From NCBI GenBank assembly GCA_964519985.1, contig CAZFMF010000010.1, positions 27,585 through 91,584 of the forward strand: DNA of 64,000 nucleotides, written 5' to 3'. Shown here one piece after another: positions 33,878 to 43,273 of the stretch. Source of the stretch: JAIEOG01 sp964519985 (GTDB lineage: Bacteria; Bdellovibrionota; FAC87; UBA2466). The stretch's first letter is position 1; the number at the start of each line of letters is the position of its first letter. The notes under the pieces are model-generated. The model was not told where the DNA came from. It did no database searches and saw only the letters and a program-made list of their open reading frames with translations. The position numbers were made by a program, and so were the translations under genes.

Positions 33878-35380
33878 ATGCCGATCCGAAAGCTCATTGC
33901 CGTGTGTTGTTTGGCGTCATTGATTGTATTGCCGATGCCGGCAATGGGCGAGCCGACCGAGTCCAAACCTGGAATCGTTGGGCGGGCGGTGGGCCGGGTG
34001 ACGGATGAATTCAGATTGTGGTCGCGGTGCCAGGTGAGTTTGGGGCTGTTGGGGTTGGTAACGACCGCCGCCGCCGTGGGGGCATGGCGCTACAGCGTGG
34101 GGTTGGAGCAAAAGCACCAAGCGATTCAAGACGCCGGCAAGGACCTTGGAGGGGACTATCCAGCCTGGAGAGGCAGCGCGCAGGAAAAGGCGATCGCGAT
34201 CATGGATGTTTTTCTGGGTTTTGATTGGAATGAAGATCCGGCCGGTGGAAAGATGGGCGAGTTCCTACGAAAGGTTCAAAAGGGCGAGCCGGATTCCAAG
34301 GTGCGGGTGCTGGCCGGCCTGTTGCTAACCAAAGGTAGGGGCGTTCCAGACAAGTTTCCTGATGCGCTTCGCGCGCAGCTCGATGCGATTGCGGGCCACC
34401 CGATACCCCATTACCAGGAGCCGAGTGTGGAGGGGGATGTCCAAAAACGCCTTCAACAGGTGGAAACGCTTGCCGGTGCAGAGCACACCCCCACGCGAGA
34501 TCTCGATTTGATTCGCGTGCAGATGATTGAGGCGCTTGAGCGGCTAACGGGATCACTCAGGCAGCGTGACGATGGTTACCCCACGCCGCCCGAGATCTTG
34601 GCGGACCTTCGAAGGCGAAATGTGTCGATTTCGGATGCGCGGTTTGATGCGCTCTTTGAATTCTTGGAGATTGAACCGGGAGAATTTCTCATGGGAAGTC
34701 CGAACAATGAGCCGGGAAAGACCTATGAGGAAGGTGCCCGCCACCCGGTGAAGATCACTCGGGCCTTTGCGCTGGGTAAGACGGAAGTGACCCAGGAAAT
34801 GTGGAAGGAAGTGATGGGAAAATTGCCGCGCACTATCGATACATTGAACGACAAGCTGCCGGTTACCCATGTGAACTGGTACGACGCAAACCATTTTGCG
34901 GCCGCGCTCACGTTACTTCGCCGCCATAAAGGCGAAGTCTATCGTCTCCCCAGCGAAGCCGAGTGGGAGTACGCCGCGCGTGGGGGGCAAAAGGTGGGGA
35001 CCGAGCAAAGGCAGTGGGCGTTTTCCTTTGGGAAGGATGCAAGTCTAGTTCACGAGTTTGCCGCCGTTAGGAAGCCCGAGGATGGATTCAATCCGTCTCT
35101 TCCGCTCGCCGGTAGCCATAAGCCCAATCCCTTGGGGCTTCACGACATGCATGGGAGCGTTTGGGAATGGTGTGCCGACACTTATGAAGACTCAACGGCA
35201 ATCGTCGACGATCCTGCTTATGGCCACCCCGTCAACTTGAAGACAGGGCTGACCCGAGTCATGCGGAGCGGTTCTTTCATCGTAGAACCGGAACGGGCGC
35301 GCTCGGCTAGCCGCACGGGAGCAGGGCCGGTTCTCCGCATTGGAGGCGTCGGTATTCGACTGACGAGGACTAAACCGTAA
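33878..35380 (+). CDS. Membrane-anchored SUMF1/FGE-fold protein, copy 1
   Basis: Seen: a signal sequence (LIAVCCLASLIVLPMPAMG), a second hydrophobic segment (VSLGLLGLVTTAAAVGAWRY, about 53-72), a helical region of 150 residues, and a C-terminal formylglycine-generating-enzyme-like domain (about 255-500): ALGKTEVTQEMWKEVMGKLP, HVNWYDANHFAAAL, YRLPSEAEWEYAARGG, NPLGLHDMHGSVWEWCADTY, MRSGSFIVEPERARSASRTG. The catalytic cysteine pair of true FGE (in RGGSFxxC..C) is absent, so this is not a sulfatase activator. Binding or structural role inferred. First of three tandem paralogues. Confidence 0.82.
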   Translation: MPIRKLIAVCCLASLIVLPMPAMGEPTESKPGIVGRAVGRVTDEFRLWSRCQVSLGLLGLVTTAAAVGAWRYSVGLEQKHQAIQDAGKDLGGDYPAWRGSAQEKAIAIMDVFLGFDWNEDPAGGKMGEFLRKVQKGEPDSKVRVLAGLLLTKGRGVPDKFPDALRAQLDAIAGHPIPHYQEPSVEGDVQKRLQQVETLAGAEHTPTRDLDLIRVQMIEALERLTGSLRQRDDGYPTPPEILADLRRRNVSISDARFDALFEFLEIEPGEFLMGSPNNEPGKTYEEGARHPVKITRAFALGKTEVTQEMWKEVMGKLPRTIDTLNDKLPVTHVNWYDANHFAAALTLLRRHKGEVYRLPSEAEWEYAARGGQKVGTEQRQWAFSFGKDASLVHEFAAVRKPEDGFNPSLPLAGSHKPNPLGLHDMHGSVWEWCADTYEDSTAIVDDPAYGHPVNLKTGLTRVMRSGSFIVEPERARSASRTGAGPVLRIGGVGIRLTRTKP

Positions 35381-35392
35381 CGACAACGCTTA

Positions 35393-35490
35393 CCAGGAAC
35401 AGGTTCTGGGAAGCTCCCCTTCAGAATTCTATTTTATCGACGATAATCCGGGTTTGTTGCTCCAATCTCTCGCGCGAGAGGTTGCATGAG
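35393..35490. promoter_or_regulatory. Second copy of the palindrome module
   Basis: Degenerate counterpart of the 33741-33845 module: ccaggaacaggttctggg, ttatcgacgataa and ctctcgcgcgagaggttgca, in the same order and spacing before copy 2. It supports duplication of promoter plus gene. The third SUMF1 gene lacks the module. Confidence 0.6.
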
Positions 35491-35523
35491 ATCGGCTCGG
35501 CGATGTGGGGTAGAATCTAGGAC

Positions 35524-37019
35524 ATGCCGGTTAGAAAACTCATTGCGCTGTGGTGTGTGGCGTCATTGCTCCTGTTGCCAGTGCGAACGTTGGCAGAACC
35601 GCCACGCACCGGGATGCTGAGGCGGGCCGCGGGTGCGGTGGTGGATGAATTTAGAATGTTGGGGCGGTGCCAATTCAGTTTTCGTTTGTTGGTGGCGGGA
35701 ATCGGTGGGGCCGCAATAGTGGCCTGGCGCTACACCGTAGGGCAGCAGCAAAAGCATCAAGAGATTGTCGATGCGGGAAAAGTCCTGGGGGTGGAATATC
35801 CTTAGGAAGTAGCGCGCAGGAAAAAGCGGTCGTGATCATGGATGGATTCTTGCGCTTTGGCTGGACACGAAACCCTTCGGTTGGCGATATGGGGGAGTTT
35901 TTGCGCAACGTGCTGAAGCAGGAGACAGACTCAAGGGTGCGCGCGCTAGCCAGGCTGCTATTAAATAAAGGTAGAGAACTTAGGGAAGTTAGATTTCCCG
36001 GGGCGCTTCAAGCGCAGCTGGATGCGATTTCGGATCACGCGATACCTCACTACCAAACACCGGACGCAGAGGCGGATACGCAAAAACGCCTTCAACAGGT
36101 GGAGGCACTTGCCGGTGCCGAGCCCACTCCGATGCGAGATCTCGATCTGATACGGGTGCAAGTGGCGGAAGCGCTCCACCGGCAAACGCGCGCGCCAGCG
36201 CAGCGGGAGGATGGCTACCCCACTCCACCCGAGATCTTGGCGGACCTTCGAAGGCGGAACGTGTCGATTTCGGATGCACGGTTTGATGCGCTCTTTGAAT
36301 TTGTAGAGATTGAGCCGGGGGATTTTATTATGGGGAGTCCGGATGCCGTGCCGGGGGGGTGGAGGGATGATGAGATCCCGCACCCGGTGAAAATCACACG
36401 GGGCTTTGCCTTGGGTCGAAAAGAAGTCACCCGGGAGGTGTGGAAGGAAGTGATGGGACAACTTCCTACCGAGCCCGAGTCTTTCCTTGTTGAACCACCT
36501 AGTGAGAAACTGCCGGTTATCTTCGTGAGTTGGAATGACGCAAATCATTTTGTCTCTGCGCTCACACTGCTGCGCAAGCACAAGGGTGAAGTGTACCGCC
36601 TTCCCACCGAGGCCGAGTGGGAGTACGCGGCGCGCGGGGGCCAAAAGGTTGATAGTGATCAGAGACAGTGGCCATTTTCATACGGGAAGGATGGAAGCCA
36701 GGCCAAGGATTTTGGGGTTGTCGGTCGCGAGGCGATGCAACCAGTGGCGAGCCGAAAGCCCAATCCCCTTGGGCTTTATGATATGTACGGGAACGTTTGG
36801 GAATGGGTCGAGGATAGCGAAGGGAACCCGAAAGACGCCCCCTACAATCCTACCTACGGCCACCCCGTCAATCGCACCTCAGCGCCGGGCCGTATTATTC
36901 GGGGCGGGAGCTGGTTGAACGATCCCTCTATGAGCGCGCGCTCCGCCTCCCGGCAAGACCCCCTTTCCGAGCTTCGCAATAACCTTATCGGTTTTCGTAT
37001 TGCGAGGACTCGGCCTTAG
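35524..37019 (+). pseudogene. SUMF1/FGE-fold protein, copy 2, frameshifted
   Basis: Seen: the frame from ATG 35524 gives a signal peptide (RKLIALWCVASLLLLPVRTL), a membrane segment and QQQKHQEIVDAGKVLGVEYP then a stop at 35803. In the other frame SSAQEKAVVIMDGFLRFGWT continues to the end of a complete SUMF1-like domain. Compared with copy 1 (tatccagcctggagaggcag versus tatccttaggaagtag) exactly 4 bp are missing, which shifts the frame. Copy 1 aligns across the break, so this is genuine decay or an assembly slip. The C-terminal domain keeps MGSPDAV, WEWVEDS and RGGSWLND, with no catalytic cysteines. Confidence 0.8.
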
Positions 37020-37052
37020 ATGGGCTGACCGGTTGGCTGGTATCATTCAAAT

Positions 37053-38534
37053 GTGACCATTCGAACCCTGATTCTGGTGTCCAGCGTGCTTGCATTGGTG
37101 TCGTGGCCGGTGCGATCGGAGTCCAACGGCCAAAATAACGGGCTCGCTGAGCGGGTTGAAGGGAGAATCGCCGAAGAGTTGAAGTTGCTCAGAGGTTGCC
37201 AATTCAGTTTTGGGCTGCTGATTGCCGGTACCGCCGCGGTAGGAGGAGTGACTTGGTTGGCCACGATGGGGCAGCGCAAAGATCAAACGGCGCTGGTTCA
37301 GAAGCTCGACCAGCTTGAGATCGACTATCCCGTCAAAAAAAGCGCGCGAGAAAAAACGGCGACCATATTGGAAACCGTGCTGCGATTTGGCTGGGAGAAA
37401 CCCGCCCGGTTTGATCGAACGGGCGAGTTTTTACTCGGGCTCCAAAAAGTAGAATCCGATCCCCAGGTCCGATCCCTCATTGCAATTCTTTTACGCAAGG
37501 GGGAAGGAACGGGAAGCGCTCTTCTTCGGGCAGAGCTTCACGCAAAACTCGATGAGATCGCCGGGCACCCCCTTCACTATCAGGGGGCCGAAAAGGGAAC
37601 GAGTGTGGCGCAACGCATGGAACAGGTTGAAGCGCTCGCTGCAGCGAAGTCGCTTTCGGATCGAGACATCGACTTGCTCCGCGTGCAGTTGGTCGAGGCC
37701 ACCCACCGATTGGCGCTGCCCAATTCGACGCCGGATGCCGCGTGGCCAACCGAGCCAGAAATCTTGGCCGACCTCCTACGACGAAATGTCACCCTGACTG
37801 ACTCTGAATTCAACGGGCTGTTTCCATTTGTGGATGTGGAACCGGGTGCGTACACCATGGGCAGTCCGAACGACGAGGTTGGACGACGCGACAATGAGGG
37901 CCATCAACCGGTGACGATCCCTCAGCCCTTTGCTCTCGGAAAAACAGAAGTTACCCAGAAGATGTGGAAGGCAATCATGGGGCGTACGCCTCTGGAGGTC
38001 CGAGACGAAGATGACGCGCTTCCGGTGACGTGGGTGAGCTGGAATGACGCAAACCATTTCGCAGCCGCGGTGACAGTATTGCGTCGGGCAAAAGGAGAAG
38101 TCTATCGTCTTCCCCGGGAAGCAGAGTGGGAGTATGCCGCGCGCGGTGGACAAAAAGTAGGCGCCGAGCAAAGGCAATGGCCGTATCCCTTCGGCCGGGA
38201 TTCAAGCCAAATCCAGGAGTATGCAGCGGTTTGGGACGCTAAGACGTCCGAAGACAAAAGGCCCCCGCTTTCGCCCGCCGGTAGTCGCAAGCCCAATCCC
38301 TTGGGATTGTACGATATGCACGGAAGCGTTAACGAGCTTTGCGAGGATGTCTATCAACCCACTACGAAGAACCCGGGCTATGCGATTACGCCTCGGGGGC
38401 TACCAATGCGCGTCATCCGCGGCGGTTGGTGGCTCTTCAAATCTGACGATGCGCGCTCGGCCAGTATCAACTCGATTGAACCCGACACTCGCGTTGAGGG
38501 AGTGGGATTGCGCTTGTTGCGAGAGAAGCCTTAA
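37053..38534 (+). CDS. Membrane-anchored SUMF1/FGE-fold protein, copy 3
   Basis: GTG start. Seen: signal peptide (LILVSSVLALVSWPVRSES), membrane segment (FGLLIAGTAAVGGVTWLATM), helical stalk and a SUMF1-like domain with VEPGAYTMGSPNDEVG, ALGKTEVTQKMWKAIMG, YRLPREAEWEYAARGG and NPLGLYDMHGSVNELCEDVY. It is the most diverged copy: the family NVWEW signature has become SVNELCED, and the catalytic cysteines are absent. Copies 1 and 2 share a promoter module; this copy follows copy 2 at 33 bp and may be transcribed with it. Function unknown. Confidence 0.8.
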   Translation: MTIRTLILVSSVLALVSWPVRSESNGQNNGLAERVEGRIAEELKLLRGCQFSFGLLIAGTAAVGGVTWLATMGQRKDQTALVQKLDQLEIDYPVKKSAREKTATILETVLRFGWEKPARFDRTGEFLLGLQKVESDPQVRSLIAILLRKGEGTGSALLRAELHAKLDEIAGHPLHYQGAEKGTSVAQRMEQVEALAAAKSLSDRDIDLLRVQLVEATHRLALPNSTPDAAWPTEPEILADLLRRNVTLTDSEFNGLFPFVDVEPGAYTMGSPNDEVGRRDNEGHQPVTIPQPFALGKTEVTQKMWKAIMGRTPLEVRDEDDALPVTWVSWNDANHFAAAVTVLRRAKGEVYRLPREAEWEYAARGGQKVGAEQRQWPYPFGRDSSQIQEYAAVWDAKTSEDKRPPLSPAGSRKPNPLGLYDMHGSVNELCEDVYQPTTKNPGYAITPRGLPMRVIRGGWWLFKSDDARSASINSIEPDTRVEGVGLRLLREKP

Positions 38535-38544
38535 GTCAGAGAAG

Positions 38545-39642
38545 TCAGGGAATCAATCTTCTTTGGTTGTCGATAGCGAAACGGGGTACGGGGATGGTTC
38601 GGTAATGCACTTCACGACGGGAGCCCTCCAACCAGAAGTAGCTCGGTTCGCTTCTCAAAGGACATGTGTCGGGCGAGACGACCTCAATCTCACCGAACCT
38701 GGCTCCCGGTTTCTTTTCGAGAATGCGTTCCACGACAAACCGAAGTTGCACGATCGCGTAGTCATCCCACGGATCAACCTTAAACTCGTGCACGTGAAAA
38801 ACCGGTTCAAAGTTTTCGTCGAGCGTAACGCTAACGGCATCCGCATTGATGGTGTTTTGTTCGTTCTCTCGCGCGGTGATCGCCTGAACTTGCAAGGTCT
38901 CCGCTGCAATCAATCGTTTTCCCGATCTAGAAATATCGAGAAGGGCGGCAAGCTCGAGTCTTAGAGAATTGGTTCTCGCGGCACAATGCGCGTTGGTTAC
39001 ATTGCGATCGGTCAAAAAGCGATCTAATGACATCGGCGGCACCGCGGGAAGTCCCACGCGTTCGGCGGGGTACCATTTCAACTCATGGTACTTCGCGAGA
39101 ATTCTCTTACGTTCTGCCTCGGCGATGAGGGCCAGGCGCTGCTTTTCTCTGACTGCAAAACGCTCCAAGCGGGCGGTTTCAGCTGCCTTCTCCGCCACCC
39201 GTCGATTTTGAAAACGGTCTAGGAAGGGAGTGAGAAGTTCCGGCTCCAACCAACCTTCCGCCCTCCGCGTTTGCACATTAAATTCGCGCAATTGATCGAC
39301 GGTCTGGGCCCCCTCTAAGACAATCTCCGCAGCGCGGGCGCTCGCTTCGGGATTGGATTCATGGTGCAAAAGCAGACGAGCGAGCGTTGTGGCCAAGGTC
39401 GCTTGAACTGTCTCCTTTGGGGCTCCCGTGCTTTTCAGGTGGGATAAGGCGGTATTGACCAACGCTCTCGATCTGTCCGCGTCATTTGGCGCCAGGTATT
39501 GGGTCGCCGCATACAAATTCTCGATGTCGGAATCTTTTAGCGCGGCTAGCAGGTGCAAACACACCGCACTCGGAACGCCTCGCCGCTCATTCTGTCCCCC
39601 AAAAGCGGTGCCGGCCAAAAGCAAAAACACTAGAATTTTCAT
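38545..39642 (-). CDS. Exported protein of unknown function
   Basis: Not recognised. Seen: a signal peptide (ILVFLLLAGTAFG), about 350 residues with a long Arg/Glu-rich helix (RRVAEKAAETARLERFAVRE, KQRLALIAEAERKRILAKYH) likely to form a coiled coil, and a C-terminal mixed region with repeated beta strands. Three cysteines (VCLHL, NAHCAAR, DTCPLR). Convergent with the third SUMF1 gene with a 10-bp gap, and divergent in style from the array, so a link to the SUMF1 proteins is possible but unproven. Confidence 0.65.
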   Translation of the reverse strand: MKILVFLLLAGTAFGGQNERRGVPSAVCLHLLAALKDSDIENLYAATQYLAPNDADRSRALVNTALSHLKSTGAPKETVQATLATTLARLLLHHESNPEASARAAEIVLEGAQTVDQLREFNVQTRRAEGWLEPELLTPFLDRFQNRRVAEKAAETARLERFAVREKQRLALIAEAERKRILAKYHELKWYPAERVGLPAVPPMSLDRFLTDRNVTNAHCAARTNSLRLELAALLDISRSGKRLIAAETLQVQAITARENEQNTINADAVSVTLDENFEPVFHVHEFKVDPWDDYAIVQLRFVVERILEKKPGARFGEIEVVSPDTCPLRSEPSYFWLEGSRREVHYRTIPVPRFAIDNQRRLIP

Positions 39643-39668
39643 CGTTTTCTGCGGATTCAGTTCAAAGC

Positions 39669-40619
39669 CTAAAAGAAGCTACGTTGTCGCAGGATGTCTA
39701 GCACAGCTTGGATGGTTTTCGGAGCGCAACCTTCCGCTCGGTTATTTACGAAGATATAGGCGGGAAGTTTGAGTTCTACCGCCCATTGTACGAGGTCAGC
39801 AATGCTCTCGCGCAGCGAGGGTTGCTCTTCCATCACTTGGTTGTACGGAGAAAAGGCTTCAACCGCGTCTTCGTACTTCGTGCCGGGCTGTAAAAGCACC
39901 CGGGAAACGATCTCACGCAGGGGATGGGCTTTTGCGAGCGCCAGCTGCTCTTGAAGTGAAGGCATCTTGGTCCAGCTATTGAACACGTGGGATGCGCTGT
40001 GCTTGGCGAGCATCTGAAAATATTCCGGTTGAAGCCAGGCGCGGTTTCGGATCTCGACGCTAAAATGGTGCCCGGTCTCTCCCACTTTCTCGAAAAAGGC
40101 ATCGAGGCGCTGAATAAACTCCCGACCCGATTCCAACATGCCGGGCTGGAACTGGGAAAACTCCAGCATGATGGGGCCAATCCGATCCCTCACTTCATCG
40201 AGTGGCTTGAGGAAATTTTCAACGAAGGCGACGGGGTTGAGAAAATCCGGATTGGTCGTTCCGGATTCTTTGCCGTAACGGGCCAGTTTCGGGTAGCGAA
40301 AGACAGTAATTCGCTCAGTTACCTTCAGCCCGAAACGAAAATGCGCCGGCGTTTGCGCGGCGTAGTGTTCAAACATCTTAGGTTTGGGCCAATCGTAGTA
40401 GGTGTGGTCCACGCCCACCGCGGGAAAAGTCTCGGCGTATTCGCTCAGGCAGTTTTCATTGAATGCCTTTTGGCTGCGGTAGAGGTGGCGGTAGAACCAG
40501 CCTTGCCAGCCGGGATACTTCCAGCTGGAGGTGCCGAAATACACCCCGCGGGTGCGCAAGCTTCTAAGTTCTTCGATCACAAGGGGCTTATTTTGGGGTG
40601 GAAGAAAGAACCGGGTCAA
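39669..40619 (-). CDS. DUF72 family protein (YecE-like)
   Basis: Seen: 316 residues, GVYFGTSSWKYPGWQGWFYR, the tight AVGVDHTYYDWPKPKMFEHY, FRFGLKVTERITVFR, and PAYIFVNNRAEGCAPKTIQA. These are the DUF72 TIM-barrel motifs; YecE-type proteins are conserved in many bacteria and lack an established activity. The start overlaps the previous gene (40588-40619) by 32 nt on the same strand, so the two are translationally linked. Cytoplasmic, no signal peptide. Confidence 0.88.
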   Translation of the reverse strand: MTRFFLPPQNKPLVIEELRSLRTRGVYFGTSSWKYPGWQGWFYRHLYRSQKAFNENCLSEYAETFPAVGVDHTYYDWPKPKMFEHYAAQTPAHFRFGLKVTERITVFRYPKLARYGKESGTTNPDFLNPVAFVENFLKPLDEVRDRIGPIMLEFSQFQPGMLESGREFIQRLDAFFEKVGETGHHFSVEIRNRAWLQPEYFQMLAKHSASHVFNSWTKMPSLQEQLALAKAHPLREIVSRVLLQPGTKYEDAVEAFSPYNQVMEEQPSLRESIADLVQWAVELKLPAYIFVNNRAEGCAPKTIQAVLDILRQRSFF

Positions 40620-41496
40620 GCTTCGGCTTCGAGGCCAAGCTGCGATTTAAGGTTTTGATTTCGCCAGCCAGAAAGCCGCGGTGTTGGGCGTAGAAACGGT
40701 CGTAAAGTTCGCGAAGGGCTTCGCCTTCTTCCCAGACTTTGGGCTGCCCATTGATGGTTTGCACGGCCAGGAACCGCGGCACGGTATCGTGCGTATAGCG
40801 TTTGGCGTGGGGAAAGAGTTCTTTCATCAAGCGGCTATCGAAAATCGCTTGTTTCGGATCGTCGACCACGAGCGAATGCAAAGTGAGCTGGGCGTTCGGA
40901 AACTTCTTGAAATAGGCTTCCAGCAATGTGCGGTACTCGCGGCTGCTATCGCACCAGCTCGCCGAGACCACGAAGAAGTTGAACTTCCCCTCGTCGCCCG
41001 CTTCCAAAAGCGATTTCAAAAAGCGCAATTGGTAGAAAGACGCGATCACGGCCGCACTCTTGCCTTTTAGCGAATCATTCAGCGCCATGCGGTCGGCCAG
41101 CGGCAGAGTGTCGGTTGCGGCGCGGGTCACCGGGACGCGGTGCGAGACCAGGCGCTGGGCAATACGCACGCTTTTGCCAGTGGGCACGGCGTGAAATTCT
41201 AAGAGCGATTTACTGCGCCAATTGCCACGGATCTTTGCCCACTCGGCATCGAGACTGACGAGCTCGTGGGCTTCCACCATACGGGTGGCTTCGCCGCGGG
41301 CATCGGTGACAAAGGGCAAAATCGTTTCGAGGTTGCGGCCGACGTGAAACTCCAGCGGGAAGGGGAGGTAGAAAAGCTCGTACATCGCGAGCAGCTTATT
41401 CACCTTCGGGGCGTCTTTGGCGGGTCCGTCCGCACGCACGGGCAGCGCCAAAAACGCGGCGGCGAGGGCCCAGTGGTGGAAGCGGTTCCGATTCAT
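40588..41496 (-). CDS. Exported thioredoxin-like protein
   Basis: Seen: a signal peptide (HHWALAAAFLALPVRA), then 280 residues whose middle contains FNFFVVSASWCDSSREYRTL, an ASWCxxS variant of a thioredoxin active site, and later PRFLAVQTINGQPKVWE, which fits the cis-Pro and last strands of the fold. The second active-site Cys is replaced by Ser, so disulphide exchange is unlikely; a redox-sensing or scaffold role is possible. It is upstream of and overlaps the DUF72 gene. Divergent from hemW. Confidence 0.68.
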   Translation of the reverse strand: MNRNRFHHWALAAAFLALPVRADGPAKDAPKVNKLLAMYELFYLPFPLEFHVGRNLETILPFVTDARGEATRMVEAHELVSLDAEWAKIRGNWRSKSLLEFHAVPTGKSVRIAQRLVSHRVPVTRAATDTLPLADRMALNDSLKGKSAAVIASFYQLRFLKSLLEAGDEGKFNFFVVSASWCDSSREYRTLLEAYFKKFPNAQLTLHSLVVDDPKQAIFDSRLMKELFPHAKRYTHDTVPRFLAVQTINGQPKVWEEGEALRELYDRFYAQHRGFLAGEIKTLNRSLASKPKLDPVLSSTPK

Positions 41497-41624
41497 ACCC
41501 TAATTGCGTGCAACGGATATGCCATATTAAGTATTTGATTTTTATAATGAATTATATGGAATACACCCCCGATTTCCGAGTCTTTATAGACAGCTGTCCA
41601 CTCTCAGTACACAATCGCTCGCCC

Positions 41625-42758
41625 ATGTTCGGAATTTACGTCCATATTCCCTTCTGCGTGCATCGTTGCTCGTACTGCGACTTCTACTCGACCACGCGTT
41701 ACGGGCGGGAATCGTTCGAAAAACTGGCGGAGAAACTGGAGTGGGAAACTCGGGCTTCGGCGGATTGGCTGGAAGCCAATCGCGCACGCAAAACCGTCAC
41801 CAGTATTTTTTTTGGCGGCGGGACACCTTCATTGATGCCGATCCCACTGCTCGCGCGCGTCTTTGCCGCTCTCCGAGATAACTTTGTGATCGCGGACGGC
41901 GCCGAGGTCACCTTGGAAGCCAACCCCGAAACCGTGAATGATGTATTTGTCGAAGGCCTCGCACGCCACACCCCGGTGAATCGCGTGAGTTTGGGGGCGC
42001 AAAGTTTTCAGCCCGAGCATCTGAAAACATTGGAACGGCGGGGATCGCCGGAAAGCATTCGCACCGCCGTCTCGCGATTACGGGCGGGGGGATTTTCTCA
42101 CTACAGTCTAGACTTGATCTCCGGCATTCCCGGGCAAACCGCCGAAGAACTTTGCGCGGGAATCGATTTTGCGGCGGAGTTGGGGCCCGAGCATTTGAGT
42201 TTTTACAATCTGACGCTCAAGCCGGGGCACCCGCTCTTTACTCGCCTGCCTTCCGACGATCAGGCCGCGGATCTTTATGAGCAGGGGCGGGCGTGTCTCG
42301 AGCATCACGGCTTTGAAGCTTATGAGATTTCCAACTTCTGTCGTGAGGGCCGAGTGAGTCGGCACAATCTGCTTTATTGGTCGGGAGACGATTTCTTGGG
42401 ACTCGGCCCCTCGGCCGCCACCCGTTTTTTTTGGGACGGGAAGTTTTACCACCGCAAACAAGTCTCGAACTGGGAGAACTACATCGCCGTCGATCATTTT
42501 CCGTCGCCCGGCTTTGAGGCGACTTCGGATTTTCAGACGGTTTTGGAAGCGAGCTTTCTCGAGCTGCGCAAGCGCGACGGAATTCACCTGGATACTTTTC
42601 GCTCGCGCTATGGCTATGACCTCACCCGAACGCAGCACTTCGGCGCTTTTCGTCGGGCGGGAATGCTCGAGGTCACAGACGGATTCACCCGGCTCACCCG
42701 CAAAGGGTGGCTGCTCGCCGAAGGCATTGCGGAAAAGTTAGTGCAGTTTCCGGTTTAG
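41625..42758 (+). CDS. hemW: Radical-SAM haem chaperone HemW / oxygen-independent coproporphyrinogen oxidase-like
   Basis: Seen: the radical-SAM motif CVHRCSYCDF, SIFFGGGTPSLMP, VTLEANPETV, RVSLGAQSFQ, YSLDLISGIPGQT, and the C-terminal HemN domain (NLLYWSGDDFLGLGPSAATR). The CxxxCxxC with single additional Cys absent fits HemW rather than HemN. HemW binds haem and may load it into respiratory proteins. ATG 41625 is preferred: the 39 upstream codons are AT-rich and non-homologous, though no ribosome site is obvious. The stop interlocks with that of ssb. Confidence 0.88.
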   Translation: MFGIYVHIPFCVHRCSYCDFYSTTRYGRESFEKLAEKLEWETRASADWLEANRARKTVTSIFFGGGTPSLMPIPLLARVFAALRDNFVIADGAEVTLEANPETVNDVFVEGLARHTPVNRVSLGAQSFQPEHLKTLERRGSPESIRTAVSRLRAGGFSHYSLDLISGIPGQTAEELCAGIDFAAELGPEHLSFYNLTLKPGHPLFTRLPSDDQAADLYEQGRACLEHHGFEAYEISNFCREGRVSRHNLLYWSGDDFLGLGPSAATRFFWDGKFYHRKQVSNWENYIAVDHFPSPGFEATSDFQTVLEASFLELRKRDGIHLDTFRSRYGYDLTRTQHFGAFRRAGMLEVTDGFTRLTRKGWLLAEGIAEKLVQFPV

Positions 42759-43195
42759 AACGGGACTTCTTCATCCGTCATTCCCTTGGCCGTGCCCGAG
42801 GGTTCGAAGTCGGAAGTCGGCGGCGGGGCCGCAAAATCACCCGTATTGGCGGCGCGCTCTCCCGAGCTACCCAAGAACTGAATATTTTGGGCGACGATTT
42901 CCGTCGTATAGCGTTTCACGCCTTCTTTGTCCGTCCAATCACGCGTCTGGAGACGGCCTTCCACAAAGGCTTGGCGTCCTTTGGAAAGGTACTGGCCGCA
43001 GAGTTCTCCAAGCTTGCCCCAAACCACCACGCGGTGCCATTCGGTGCGCTCCTGCTTTTGACCGGCTTTGTCCATCCAGCTCTCGTTGGTGGCCATGTTA
43101 AAATTGGCAACGGCTCCCCCGTTGCTGGTGTAGCGAACTTCGGGATCCGTACCGAGCCGTCCAATGAGAATTACTTTATTAACGCCGCTTGCCAT
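42755..43195 (-). CDS. ssb: Single-stranded DNA-binding protein
   Basis: Seen: an OB-fold domain (NKVILIGRLGTDPEVRYTSN, NFNMATNESWMDKAGQKQER, TEWHRVVVWGKLGELC), a short Gly/Pro/Ala linker, and an acidic C-terminal tip ending DEEVPF, which is how SSB recruits replication and repair partners (canonical DDDIPF). Length 146 suits a bacterial SSB. Cytoplasmic. The strong ribosome site TAAGGAGATCG precedes ATG. The stop overlaps hemW by 4 nt (TTAG). Confidence 0.95.
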   Translation of the reverse strand: MASGVNKVILIGRLGTDPEVRYTSNGGAVANFNMATNESWMDKAGQKQERTEWHRVVVWGKLGELCGQYLSKGRQAFVEGRLQTRDWTDKEGVKRYTTEIVAQNIQFLGSSGERAANTGDFAAPPPTSDFEPSGTAKGMTDEEVPF

Positions 43196-43273
43196 TCGAT
43201 CTCCTTAGGTGACTGTGCCTTTACTTAAGAGAGGCGATGGGATGGAGTCAAGCGGCGCTAGGGAGCATCGACG

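Noticed and set aside
33878..38534. Formylglycine-generating enzymes
   Set aside because: Catalytic cysteine pair missing in all three copies.
41508..41624. Longer HemW N terminus
   Set aside because: AT-rich, non-homologous; the family begins at MFGIYVHIPFC.
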